NCBI RefSeq assembly: GCF_026711005.1
Contig: NZ_JAPPVJ010000006.1
Location: 62,001 to 126,000, forward strand
Source: Sphingobacterium sp. UT-1RO-CII-1
GTDB taxonomy: Bacteria > Bacteroidota > Bacteroidia > Sphingobacteriales > Sphingobacteriaceae
Reading direction: 5' to 3'
DNA length: 64,000 nucleotides
Positions 34,561-42,243 of the stretch are shown here, in pieces (position 1 is the stretch's first letter; every line of letters starts with the position of its first letter). The translations under genes and the position numbers were made by a program. Under the pieces are notes generated by a model that worked only from the letters and a program-made list of their open reading frames with translations, was not told the DNA's origin and did not search any database.

Positions 34561-35469
34561 TTAGTCCTCTTTGTTTAGCCAATCATTCAATTTTCCTTCT
34601 TCTCTCAACCTGGCTTCCATCACAGGAGAGAGATTCAGCAACCCATTCTCCGACTTTATCCCTTCCTCTATAGCCTTCAGTTCCTCAAACTTCTCCAACA
34701 TAAGCTTCAATGCTTCCATAGCCTCTTTTACCAAATACACCCTCTGCTCTTCGATATCTATGCGTTCAATACTCTTTTTATTAATATTTATGCCTTTAAA
34801 AGTCTCTATATAGCCTTCTTCTAGCACTTCCTTTACCGCGCTCGACCTTCTTTTGTCCTTCACAAACATGCCATTTTTCTTAAGTCTATAGCCCCCATCT
34901 CCTTTTCTTATTAACATGAAGGTATGCTCTAAATCTTCGCTGTACCTCAGGAGAAACAGATCTTTTTTAAGTACACTTTTCTGTTGATACACTTTACTCA
35001 TCATTTTCTCTGTACGGAAGTGTTTTTTATGAGCCCTATAAAAAACCCGAAACGCCGAATAGGCCAATACCCATACCTGCAGCTGATATACCATTCGTTG
35101 TATATTCTCCTTTCCATAAGCAGGTCCATCCCAATAATAATACCATCCGTTTAAGAGCTTCACAAATAAGAATGGGCAGACCACAAGCGTTATAAAGAAA
35201 AACAACAACATTTTCGTTATAAACTCTACATAAGTATTCCAATCACGAAATCGCCAATAAAAAACAAGCTGCACTAATAAATCGGCTATCCAAAAAGTCA
35301 CATACATAAAAGCTGTCCAGCTCAGCAACATCAATATATGCTCATTCATTTCTGGCTCTATTTTGTCCAGCATCTCGATCTGCATCAGCCATAGTATATA
35401 GCCTCCTACCAACGCCAAAACACCCCGACCAGCCCATTGCTTGGTCAGACAATTTTTCACGAAATTCAT
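34561..35469 (-). CDS. Membrane protein with C-terminal LytTR-like DNA-binding domain
   Basis: 302 aa. Three or four membrane segments in the first 145 residues (about 15-35, 44-72, 84-106, possibly 124-144). Residues about 174-258 resemble a LytTR domain: SAVKEVLEEGYIETFKGINI followed by NKKSIERIDIEEQRVYLV matches the conserved end of that domain (single-letter pattern F-x-G-x-x-I-N-x-x-x-I-x-x-I). A charged helical tail follows. This would be a membrane-bound transcription regulator; the assignment rests on the C-terminal motif only. First gene of the minus-strand module that leads to the lysis-like genes. Confidence 0.6.
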   Translation of the reverse strand: MNFVKNCLTKQWAGRGVLALVGGYILWLMQIEMLDKIEPEMNEHILMLLSWTAFMYVTFWIADLLVQLVFYWRFRDWNTYVEFITKMLLFFFITLVVCPFLFVKLLNGWYYYWDGPAYGKENIQRMVYQLQVWVLAYSAFRVFYRAHKKHFRTEKMMSKVYQQKSVLKKDLFLLRYSEDLEHTFMLIRKGDGGYRLKKNGMFVKDKRRSSAVKEVLEEGYIETFKGININKKSIERIDIEEQRVYLVKEAMEALKLMLEKFEELKAIEEGIKSENGLLNLSPVMEARLREEGKLNDWLNKED

Positions 35470-36082
35470 CTTTATAAAGTTTACTTACAAGCTTGCACTA
35501 TTTGGTTAGTTACTTAAATATTTCTCTGTATTCTCTATCATTCTGAGTGAGATAAGCCCACTACGTATGCTTATATTGATACAGAAAGAAATATTTCACC
35601 GCAAGCTCTACATATTTGGTCGAAATATTAGCCTTCATATCAACTATTGATTAATTACGCTTAAAATAAGAAATACTGCTCTACTAATCAAACTATTAGC
35701 AAAACACAATCGTTTTAAGACAGCAATTACAAAGCATTAGCCTTTATTTCACAGCATAGGTCCCTTTGGGACGCCTTTTTATATTTTCAAACCATCTAGC
35801 TTAGTCTTTATAGTGTGTAACATATTGTCTGCACACTTTTATCCGCGATACGACTAGCCAATTAGTAAAATAGCCGGATAGCAACTAAACAACTGAAGCA
35901 CAATCTCCATAGCAGCAGCCTAAGGAACGAACGTGCACAAACAATCGAGCTTGCGAGCTCTAGAAGTAACTGTATGAAAGCTTACATCATAGCCCTATTA
36001 GACATCCCCCCTTGATTCTGATTCATCGTTCCGAAAAATACCATGTGATCATTACACTTTGTAACTCACTACCAAAACAACT
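35470..36082. other. Intergenic region with one hairpin
   Basis: About 610 bp without a gene. It contains a terminator-like sequence at 35760-35780 (GTCCC-TTT-GGGAC then GCCTTTTTATATTTT, plus strand) although no plus-strand gene ends nearby. The rest is AT-rich and featureless to me, and should hold the promoters for the divergent 34561-35469 and 36083-36661 genes. Confidence 0.45.
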
Positions 36083-36661
36083 ATGCACAGAGTTATACAC
36101 TATTTCAACAGCTACAATATTTTGGAGAAAGCTACGCAAGACTTTCTTTATAGTCACGGGCGGATACAAACGTTTAGTAAAGGCAGCTACTATATTCACA
36201 ACCAAGAGACGAAGCACGACTGGTGCTTTCTTTTGGAAGGTTTGCTCGGCTATGAGGTCATCAGCGACACCGGCTCTGCCCTCGAGCAGCTATGCCCTAC
36301 GCAGAGCTATTTTGTGGGCACTAAACACCTATACAGCTCATCAGCCAAAAACACGGCACTTATTTTTCTGCAAAATAGCGTTGTTTACAGCATTAGCAAC
36401 CACAATTTAAGGCTGGGCATCGCACAACACCCTGAGCTCGACCACGTCTATCATATTCTTAAGCAGCACGAACTCAACCTGACAGCTATTTTTCTCCGCC
36501 TTCCTAAAATAGCACGAGAAGAGCGGCTGTCCTACCTCTACCATTCTTTACCTGAGGTCATCGGCAAACTTACTATCCAACAAGTCTGCTCGTTACTGGG
36601 CTACACCGACAATCGGCAATATTATAAAGCTTTAAATTATTATTTCGAAAATAGACTGTAG
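36083..36661 (+). CDS. Crp/Fnr-type cyclic nucleotide-binding-like regulator
   Basis: 192 aa. N-terminal cNMP-binding-like beta-roll (FSKGSYYIHNQETKHDWCFL ... LLEGLLGYEV) and a C-terminal HTH region (REERLSYLYHSLPEVIGKLT then IQQVCSLLGYTDNRQYYKAL). Length and layout match the short Crp-like regulators common in Bacteroidota. Target unknown. Convergent with the Fic gene. Confidence 0.75.
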   Translation: MHRVIHYFNSYNILEKATQDFLYSHGRIQTFSKGSYYIHNQETKHDWCFLLEGLLGYEVISDTGSALEQLCPTQSYFVGTKHLYSSSAKNTALIFLQNSVVYSISNHNLRLGIAQHPELDHVYHILKQHELNLTAIFLRLPKIAREERLSYLYHSLPEVIGKLTIQQVCSLLGYTDNRQYYKALNYYFENRL

Positions 36662-36721
36662 TTTGTAATTTTCCGTCACTACAATAAATAAAAGATTGCT
36701 GCACTCGCTTCTTACTTGTTC

Positions 36722-37816
36722 TTACCAGTTTAATTCATAATTGGTACTTCTGCCTCCAGAATCTGCTTTAAATAAAACTTCTTTTTTCACCAAATCTGTA
36801 ATATCACGCAATGCAGTGTCCGTTGACACTTTATTCATCTTTGCCCATTTTGAAGAAGTTAGGTTGCCTTCAAAATTATCCATCAACTTATTTAGCATCA
36901 TCCGCTGTCGATCATTCGCTATCTTAGAACCATTTTCCATCCAAAAATGATGCTTTCTAACTACTTTATCTATTATTGTACTTGAAGCAAGCATGGCTGC
37001 TTTAAGGCAGTTCAGAAACCAAACAATCCAATCTGTAATATCGGAATCTCCTTTTTGAATCTTCTCTAAAACAGTGTAATACTTTTTTCTTTCTCGCATA
37101 ATTTGAGCCGATATACTATAAAAGCGTCGGTTTACACCATCAGCCTTTGACAATTGCATATCTGTTAGTGCTCGTGCAATACGCCCGTTTCCGTCGTCAA
37201 ATGGATGTATTGTCACAAACCACAAATGAACAATAGCGGCTTTCAGCACAGGATCCATACCTGTATCTGTATTAAACCACTTTATAAATGTATTCATCTC
37301 TTCTGCGAGCCTTTCCGGTTTTGGCGCTTCAAAATGCACCACCTCTCTTCCCATACCTCCCGACACCACTTGCATATCACCAGTTCGCCATTGTGCAACC
37401 TCAATTTTATACAATCCACTTCTTCCTGTTGGAAATAAGGCGCCATGCCAAGCAAATATCCTATCTATACTAAGCTTTTTATCTATATGCTGCGTAGCAT
37501 CTATCATCATCTCTACAATGCCATCAACATGCCGGTCGAAATTTACTAATCCAGAATTATCTAAACCCAACCGAGTCGCTATCGACGATCTCACTTGCTC
37601 TGGGTTTAATATTTCCCCTTCTATTTCTGAAGATTGAACAACATCCTGAATAAGGGTTTCTAAGTTTGCTTCGTCCTTCAATTTAAAGCCCAACAGCTCT
37701 ACCTTACCAATAATCTTTCCTTGAAGGTGTCGCACCTCACTTAATAGATCTAGTATTTTTTCATCTTCCCACAGAAAATCTGTCCAATTATGTCGTTCAT
37801 GTATATATACTGCCAT
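36722..37816 (-). CDS. Fic family protein with self-inhibitory motif and C-terminal winged helix
   Basis: 364 aa from ATG 37816 (MAVYIHERHNWTDFLWED); longer starts would run through the operators upstream. Residues 1-60 match DUF4172. S62-SEI-E66-G67 fits the inhibitory [S/T]xxxE[G/N] helix, and HPFDDGNGRIAR (204-215) is the full Fic catalytic motif, so an active AMP-transferase held off by its own inhibitory helix is expected. Residues about 300-364 form a winged helix (SSKWAKMNKVSTDTALRDIT then GRSTNYELNW), known in related Bacteroides Fic proteins. Two palindromic operators sit directly upstream, suggesting autoregulation. Confidence 0.9.
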   Translation of the reverse strand: MAVYIHERHNWTDFLWEDEKILDLLSEVRHLQGKIIGKVELLGFKLKDEANLETLIQDVVQSSEIEGEILNPEQVRSSIATRLGLDNSGLVNFDRHVDGIVEMMIDATQHIDKKLSIDRIFAWHGALFPTGRSGLYKIEVAQWRTGDMQVVSGGMGREVVHFEAPKPERLAEEMNTFIKWFNTDTGMDPVLKAAIVHLWFVTIHPFDDGNGRIARALTDMQLSKADGVNRRFYSISAQIMRERKKYYTVLEKIQKGDSDITDWIVWFLNCLKAAMLASSTIIDKVVRKHHFWMENGSKIANDRQRMMLNKLMDNFEGNLTSSKWAKMNKVSTDTALRDITDLVKKEVLFKADSGGRSTNYELNW

Positions 37817-37831
37817 AGCTGTAAAAATATA

Positions 37832-37860
37832 TGCGGTAAATATAATCATTATTCTCCGCA
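37832..37860. promoter_or_regulatory. Fic operator copy 1
   Basis: TGCGGTAAATA, 7 bp, TATTCTCCGCA: an imperfect inverted repeat starting 15 bp upstream of the fic ATG. Same pattern as copy 2. Confidence 0.7.
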
Positions 37861-37865
37861 AAAAA

Positions 37866-37894
37866 TGCGGTGAATAAGCCTAATATTCTCCGCA
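37866..37894. promoter_or_regulatory. Fic operator copy 2
   Basis: TGCGGTGAATA, 7 bp, TATTCTCCGCA. Right arm identical to copy 1, left arm one base different, spacer unrelated. Copies are 34 bp apart centre to centre. Confidence 0.7.
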
Positions 37895-37960
37895 CCCTAT
37901 TTATAACCTCTCAAAAGTAACTCATTATTAACATTGCAACACCATAATAAAACCTCCCTA

Positions 37961-38097
37961 AACCTATTCCGGGCTTTAAGAATGCTTTTAGCGAAACAGC
38001 ATCCCAGTCTTGATTTTTGATTACTTTTTATCAAGAAAAAGTAAAACTAAACACAGCCGTAACGAAATAAAAAAACATACCATAACAAAACTGTAAA
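37961..38097 (+). repeat. Dispersed repeat family 1, copy A (3' part)
   Basis: Shares a block of about 90 bp with copies B and D (AACCTATTCCGGGCTTTAAG onward) ending in the perfect hairpin TTACTTTTT-ATCAAG-AAAAAGTAA. Lacks the 5' segment GGACCGACCT. After the hairpin it continues to match copy B for about 45 bp. Confidence 0.85.
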
Positions 38098-38185
38098 AGT
38101 AAAAGACAAATCGCCGCACTACGCTCGCGATGACGTGAAGGAAAAAAATCACCTATGATTATACAATATACTCAAACTGACCTCA

Positions 38186-38265
38186 GATATTCCAAAGTTC
38201 ACCTCCTGATATTCCAAAGTTTAAGTGCGGATATTTCAAAGTTTGAGCGAAAATATTCCAAAGTT
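38186..38265 (+). repeat. Four direct repeats with 22-bp period upstream of the DUF4143 ATPase gene
   Basis: GATATTCCAAAGTT at 38186 and 38208, GATATTTCAAAGTT at 38230 and AATATTCCAAAGTT at 38252: exactly 22 bp apart, with unrelated spacers. They end just before a -7-like element. Likely a regulator-binding array for the ATPase gene. Confidence 0.85.
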
Positions 38266-38271
38266 ATTAAC

Positions 38272-38279
38272 TATATTTG
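38272..38279 (+). promoter_or_regulatory. -7 element of the DUF4143 ATPase gene
   Basis: TATATTTG, a perfect TAnnTTTG match, 21 bp before the start codon. The only TTTG upstream (38242-38245) is 26 bp away and lies inside the third repeat. Confidence 0.5.
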
Positions 38280-38300
38280 ACTTAAAGAAAGGATGTTAAT

Positions 38301-39458
38301 ATGTCACAGTGGATTAAAAGAACATTAGCGGAGGAAATTAGAAAGAGAGTAAATCAATACCCTATTCTTGCGGTAACAGGCCCTAGGCAATCTGGTAAAA
38401 CCACATTACTCAAAGTTCTTTTCCCTGATTACACATACGTATCTCTTGAAAACCCTGACAATCGTTCTTTTGCTTCAGAAGATCCAAATGGCTTTCTCAA
38501 GCAGTATTCAGGTCAGGTAATTTTGGACGAAGTGCAACGGGTGCCTGAATTATTTTCCTATTTGCAGACAGCTGTAGATGAATCTGGCAAGATGGGGCAA
38601 TATATTCTCTCAGGTTCTCAAAATTTCCATTTGCTCCAACATATTACACAATCCCTAGCTGGAAGGGTAGCTCTATTTCGCTTATTACCTTTAGACACCC
38701 AAGAATTAGAACAGGCAGGAAAACTTCCTGGCAACTATCTAGAAGCTTGCATAAAGGGTTGCTATCCCGCTATCTATCACCGGGGCATTGATCCAACAGA
38801 TTTTTACGCCAATTACATCCGTACCTATATCGAAAAAGACGTCACCGAACTGATCAACATTCGAGATTTAAATAGCTTTAGAACTTTTTTGGGTTTGTGT
38901 GCTGCACGGGCCGGGCAACTATTAAACCTTACAGCTATGGCCAATGAGTGCAACATTTCTCAGCCTACTGCAAAATCTTGGTTGTCCATTCTAGAAAGCA
39001 GTTATGTTGTTTTTCAGCTCTACCCCTATCATGAGAATTTTAATAAGCGATTGGTAAAAACCCCTAAGCTTTATTTTTATGATACTGGTCTACTTACTCA
39101 TTTACTACAAATCAGAGAGCAGCAGGAGCTGGCAACGAATCGATTGAAAGGTAATATCTTTGAAAACTTTATAATTGCCAATTTTCAAAAATTCAATGAA
39201 AACAGCTATCAGCACTTACAGTTCTATTTTTGGCAGGATCATAACGGATTAGAACTTGATCTCTTACTCAAAAACGCCAGTGGTTTTGAGGTGTATGAGG
39301 TAAAATCTACACAAACATTAAGCGCTAGCTTATTTAAAAACTTAAAACATTTCGCAGAAATAGCCAAACCTCAAAACGTAACACCCCATCTAGTCTATGG
39401 TGGTGAAGAAAGCCTAATACGCAGTGGTGTGCAAGTACTGCCTTGGAAAATGACGTAA
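38301..39458 (+). CDS. DUF4143-type P-loop ATPase
   Basis: 385 aa. Walker A GPRQSGKT (27-34), Walker B QVILDEVQ with D76-E77, sensor motif YILSGSQNF (101-109), then a C-terminal DUF4143 domain (about 190-345) with a helix-turn-helix-like part (NECNISQPTAKSWLSILESS) and a restriction-fold-like end (GLELDLLLKNASGFEVYEVK). Members of this family are widespread, often multi-copy and of unknown function; a mobile or host-defence role has been suggested for related ATPases. Four 22-bp repeats precede it, and a family 1 dispersed repeat lies on each side. Confidence 0.9.
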   Translation: MSQWIKRTLAEEIRKRVNQYPILAVTGPRQSGKTTLLKVLFPDYTYVSLENPDNRSFASEDPNGFLKQYSGQVILDEVQRVPELFSYLQTAVDESGKMGQYILSGSQNFHLLQHITQSLAGRVALFRLLPLDTQELEQAGKLPGNYLEACIKGCYPAIYHRGIDPTDFYANYIRTYIEKDVTELINIRDLNSFRTFLGLCAARAGQLLNLTAMANECNISQPTAKSWLSILESSYVVFQLYPYHENFNKRLVKTPKLYFYDTGLLTHLLQIREQQELATNRLKGNIFENFIIANFQKFNENSYQHLQFYFWQDHNGLELDLLLKNASGFEVYEVKSTQTLSASLFKNLKHFAEIAKPQNVTPHLVYGGEESLIRSGVQVLPWKMT

Positions 39459-39495
39459 AGTAATTCACACTTACGAGACTTATCATTAACAAGTA

Positions 39496-39711
39496 GGACC
39501 GACCTCGGATGCTGTCGCGTAAAGAAAGCAATCAAAAAGACCGAACAGAATAGGTTTCCGAAGTGAAGCGTAGCGAAACGGCTTAAACCTATTCTGGGCT
39601 TAAAGATGCTTTTAGCGAAACAGTATCCTAGTCTTGATTTTTGATTACTTTTTATCAAGAAAAAGTAAAACGAAACACAGTCTTAACAGCATAAAAAAAC
39701 ATACCATAACA
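39496..39711 (+). repeat. Dispersed repeat family 1, copy B (full)
   Basis: Begins GGACCGACCTCGGATGCTGT and GCGTAAAGAAAG, includes AACAGAATAGG, then the AAGATGCTTTTAGCGAAACA block and the TTACTTTTT/AAAAAGTAA hairpin. Very similar to copy D at 52690-52856. Confidence 0.88.
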
Positions 39712-39746
39712 AATCATCTCGAAAAAAACCTTTGTTATAACACAAA

Positions 39747-39774
39747 TTTTCAAAAAACATGTGTCTTAACTTTG
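39747..39774 (+). promoter_or_regulatory. Putative promoter for MauE/DUF6520 genes
   Basis: TAACTTTG at 39767-39774 matches TAnnTTTG, with a TTTTC near the -33 position at 39747. Confidence 0.45.
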
Positions 39775-39797
39775 CTTAAAGCAAAAGATAGAAATAC

Positions 39798-40262
39798 ATG
39801 AAAAAGAAAATCATAAAATACAGCCCTTACATTTTCATACTCCTTTGGGGGTATGCTGCCATCGTCAAGTTATACCACTGGGATAGCAGCCGCAGAGAAA
39901 TGCAGCTACAGATTTTCCCAGGCTGGCTGGCGAATATCTTGTTCTGGTTTATCCCCCTACTAGGGCTTATCGTTGCGGGTTTGCTCATACAGCGCCGCAC
40001 AACTTTAATAGGCATCAAAGCCTCTGTCGTTTTACTCGGCCTATTTACACTTTACCTCGCTTTAGGGGCCGCCAAAGTTTTTGGCAAAGTTCCCTGCGCC
40101 TGTGGTGGCATACTCAACAATGCCAGCCATATAGAACACATTTTTTTCAATATAGCATTTATTGCTTTAGGTATATATACATGGATATTGGCCTCTAGAA
40201 GCCTCCCTGTTGGAGACGTCCAGATGGATGCAGGCAGAAGGGAGGGTAGCAAAAACCAGTGA
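39798..40262 (+). CDS. MauE/DoxX-family redox-associated membrane protein
   Basis: 154 aa with four membrane segments (about 8-25, 45-66, 72-93, 112-132). GKVPCACGGILN carries a Cys-x-Cys in a loop, typical of the Bacteroidota MauE group, thought to pass electrons across the membrane to disulfide chemistry. A DUF6520 gene follows 150 bp downstream and a thioredoxin-like protein is encoded in the convergent SusC operon, so the three may serve one disulfide pathway. Confidence 0.85.
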   Translation: MKKKIIKYSPYIFILLWGYAAIVKLYHWDSSRREMQLQIFPGWLANILFWFIPLLGLIVAGLLIQRRTTLIGIKASVVLLGLFTLYLALGAAKVFGKVPCACGGILNNASHIEHIFFNIAFIALGIYTWILASRSLPVGDVQMDAGRREGSKNQ

Positions 40263-40412
40263 CTAACATAGGCTTGCAGGGTGCAGACCTCCCCTGCCAT
40301 ACATCATATGTGTTATCCTCTTTCAGGCAAAGGTCAAGGTATTGCCAAGAGGCAGGTCATGCAACGGACCTGGGTAAATCGAAGCATACGAACGTTTTAA
40401 TACTTTTTTATT

Positions 40413-40763
40413 ATGAAAAAACTATTTAAAAACTTCAACATACTGGGCTTAGTCGCTTTTATCGCTGCTGGAATATTCGCTATTTCATGGACAGAGATAA
40501 AAAAGAGTGATCCAAACGGTTTGTTTTATGAAGTAGAGTTGATTGATATTAATCAACCTGCGACAGACGCTAACCTCAAGATCAAAGGGCTCTATCCTGG
40601 ATCTACTCCTGGTGAGCAGCCAGTCGGAGATTGTGAAGAACCTAGTGGAACACTATGTGCTATTAAAATGAACATAGCCGATGGTGACAACATTCCAGTT
40701 ACTGTTGAAGAAGCGGCGACAGACGGCTTAATAGAAGCTAGGTTACATAGAGCATCTCTGTAA
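40413..40763 (+). CDS. DUF6520 family small secreted protein
   Basis: 116 aa. Starts with a hydrophobic stretch (FNILGLVAFIAAGIFAISW) that may be a signal or anchor. The mature part has two Cys near the centre (GDCEEPSGTLCAIKMNI), ten residues apart, likely forming a disulfide. Matches the DUF6520 family, usually encoded beside MauE. A product or electron-acceptor peptide for the MauE/thioredoxin system is possible. Confidence 0.8.
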   Translation: MKKLFKNFNILGLVAFIAAGIFAISWTEIKKSDPNGLFYEVELIDINQPATDANLKIKGLYPGSTPGEQPVGDCEEPSGTLCAIKMNIADGDNIPVTVEEAATDGLIEARLHRASL

Positions 40764-40808
40764 AGATTCAATCAATTCTTTTATTCACAAAGGCTAATAT
40801 CTTTTAAA

Positions 40809-40836
40809 GGGGGAGGCAAAAGCCTCCTTCTTTATT
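40809..40836. terminator. Bidirectional terminator
   Basis: GGAGGC-AAAA-GCCTCC, followed by TTCTTTATT on the plus strand and CCCTTTAAAAG on the minus strand. Shared by the convergent DUF6520 and SusD genes. Confidence 0.8.
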
Positions 40837-42232
40837 AACGTATGTTATCCTCCAATTTACCACGTTCCAATTCTGTAGGCGGCAACGGAAACAGCCAATT
40901 TTTACTATTGGGCTCCAAAGTATAAGTTTTGCCTTCCAGCGTTCGCTGAAAACTCACTGGATATTTTCCCTCACGGTTCAATCGCCTTGCATCATCCCAA
41001 CGCATCCCCCGCATGAACAACTCTTTACGCCGCTCCATTAATACCAGCTTTGTCATATCATCCACATCAGTCATATTCAATACTTGATAGTTTCGATACC
41101 TTTTTGCTCTAAGCCGATTTATATCTGCCAACGCTTTAACATCCTCGCCAGAACGGGCATAACATTCTGCACGATTCAACAGCATCTCACCAACACTAAA
41201 ACCTGTAAAATAAGAGGAAGCTCCTCTCCCTGCAAAAGAACCTATAAAAACCGTATTTCCTGCAGCTCGTTGATAAAACCCCTTCTCTTTACGTAAATCG
41301 TTATCATCAAAATCTTGAAAAAACTTTTCATTTGTTCGAAAACGACTTGGTGTCATAATAGCCCCGGTTTTACACACTGTGTAAAAAATTAACTCAGGAT
41401 TTTCTGCACCATTGAGCCTAAAATAACTGGTATATTCACCTGTGATATTACCAGTCAAATTGTTATAATCTATAAGTGAGTTCATCTTTTGTAGTACTTT
41501 GTCAGCATATTCCTGTGCCTTTTTATAGTCTCCCATTTGCAAATATATTCGGCTAGCTAAAGCTTCCACGCTTAACAATCCTGGGAAATATGGATTTTTC
41601 CCATTATCTACAGAATGTTCCTGTCCTATTTCTTCAGCCTCATGCAGATCCTTCAGTATCTGCACATACAGTTGCTTCAAACTTGACCTCTCATAACTCA
41701 CATCTAAATCATAATCTAAACGCAAAGGCAACCCCATTTCTTGATCTGCAGTTTGAGGGTCATACGCCTTACAAAACAATTGGGCAAGCTGGTAATAGTT
41801 CCTGGCACGATGGAACCGAGCCGCTAATCGTACCTCCAACTGTTTCATGTGCTCATACTTAGTTGTAGGTTTTACTCTCTCTACGTCCATTGCTAAATTA
41901 GCGTAGGCAATGCGTTCGTAAGCAAAGTTCCAGTCCAAAATCTGCTCGTCAGATTCATATCCTTCATTTTCCCACTTAAATATATGTTTATAAATAGGAT
42001 TATATTGCGAACCAACAATTAAATCGGCCTCGCTACCAAGCGTATACTCATCGGCAGCTACAAATGCTAAATCATTGGAGCTAACTAGCAGCAGGTCATT
42101 GGCCATGATAGCATGATAATCTTTAATCGTTTTAGGCACCACCTGATGTGCCTCACGTTTAATATCCAAAAACTCTTTACCACATCCTGAGCAGAAAAGT
42201 CCAATAAGAATAAATAAGTATAGTTTGTTCAT
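40835..42232 (-). CDS. SusD/RagB family lipoprotein
   Basis: 465 aa. Lipobox Cys17 (LIGLFCSGC-GKEFLDIKREA). N-terminal SusD part (RLAARFHRARNYYQLAQLFC) and C-terminal RagB part (MERRKELFMRGMRWDDARRL) present. The final SSU-type ending (NWLFPLPPTELERGKLEDNI) is typical of SusD proteins paired with thioredoxin-containing loci. Eleven bases downstream of its susC. Confidence 0.93.
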   Translation of the reverse strand: MNKLYLFILIGLFCSGCGKEFLDIKREAHQVVPKTIKDYHAIMANDLLLVSSNDLAFVAADEYTLGSEADLIVGSQYNPIYKHIFKWENEGYESDEQILDWNFAYERIAYANLAMDVERVKPTTKYEHMKQLEVRLAARFHRARNYYQLAQLFCKAYDPQTADQEMGLPLRLDYDLDVSYERSSLKQLYVQILKDLHEAEEIGQEHSVDNGKNPYFPGLLSVEALASRIYLQMGDYKKAQEYADKVLQKMNSLIDYNNLTGNITGEYTSYFRLNGAENPELIFYTVCKTGAIMTPSRFRTNEKFFQDFDDNDLRKEKGFYQRAAGNTVFIGSFAGRGASSYFTGFSVGEMLLNRAECYARSGEDVKALADINRLRAKRYRNYQVLNMTDVDDMTKLVLMERRKELFMRGMRWDDARRLNREGKYPVSFQRTLEGKTYTLEPNSKNWLFPLPPTELERGKLEDNIR

Positions 42233-42243
42233 GATTTCATATT

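Noticed and set aside
35760..35780. Plus-strand terminator
   Set aside because: The hairpin and T-run look right, but no plus-strand gene lies upstream, so it is only noted in the intergenic entry.
36012..36410. Plus-strand 132-aa frame
   Set aside because: Out of frame with the Crp-like gene, which has the recognisable domains in the neighbouring frame.
38186..38265. CRISPR-like array of four repeats
   Set aside because: Repeat 14 bp, spacer 8 bp: far too short. It is a promoter-proximal direct-repeat array.
39395..39658. Minus-strand 87-aa frame, and a similar 73-aa frame at 52621-52842
   Set aside because: Both are translations of dispersed repeat family 1 and share sequence only because the repeat is shared.
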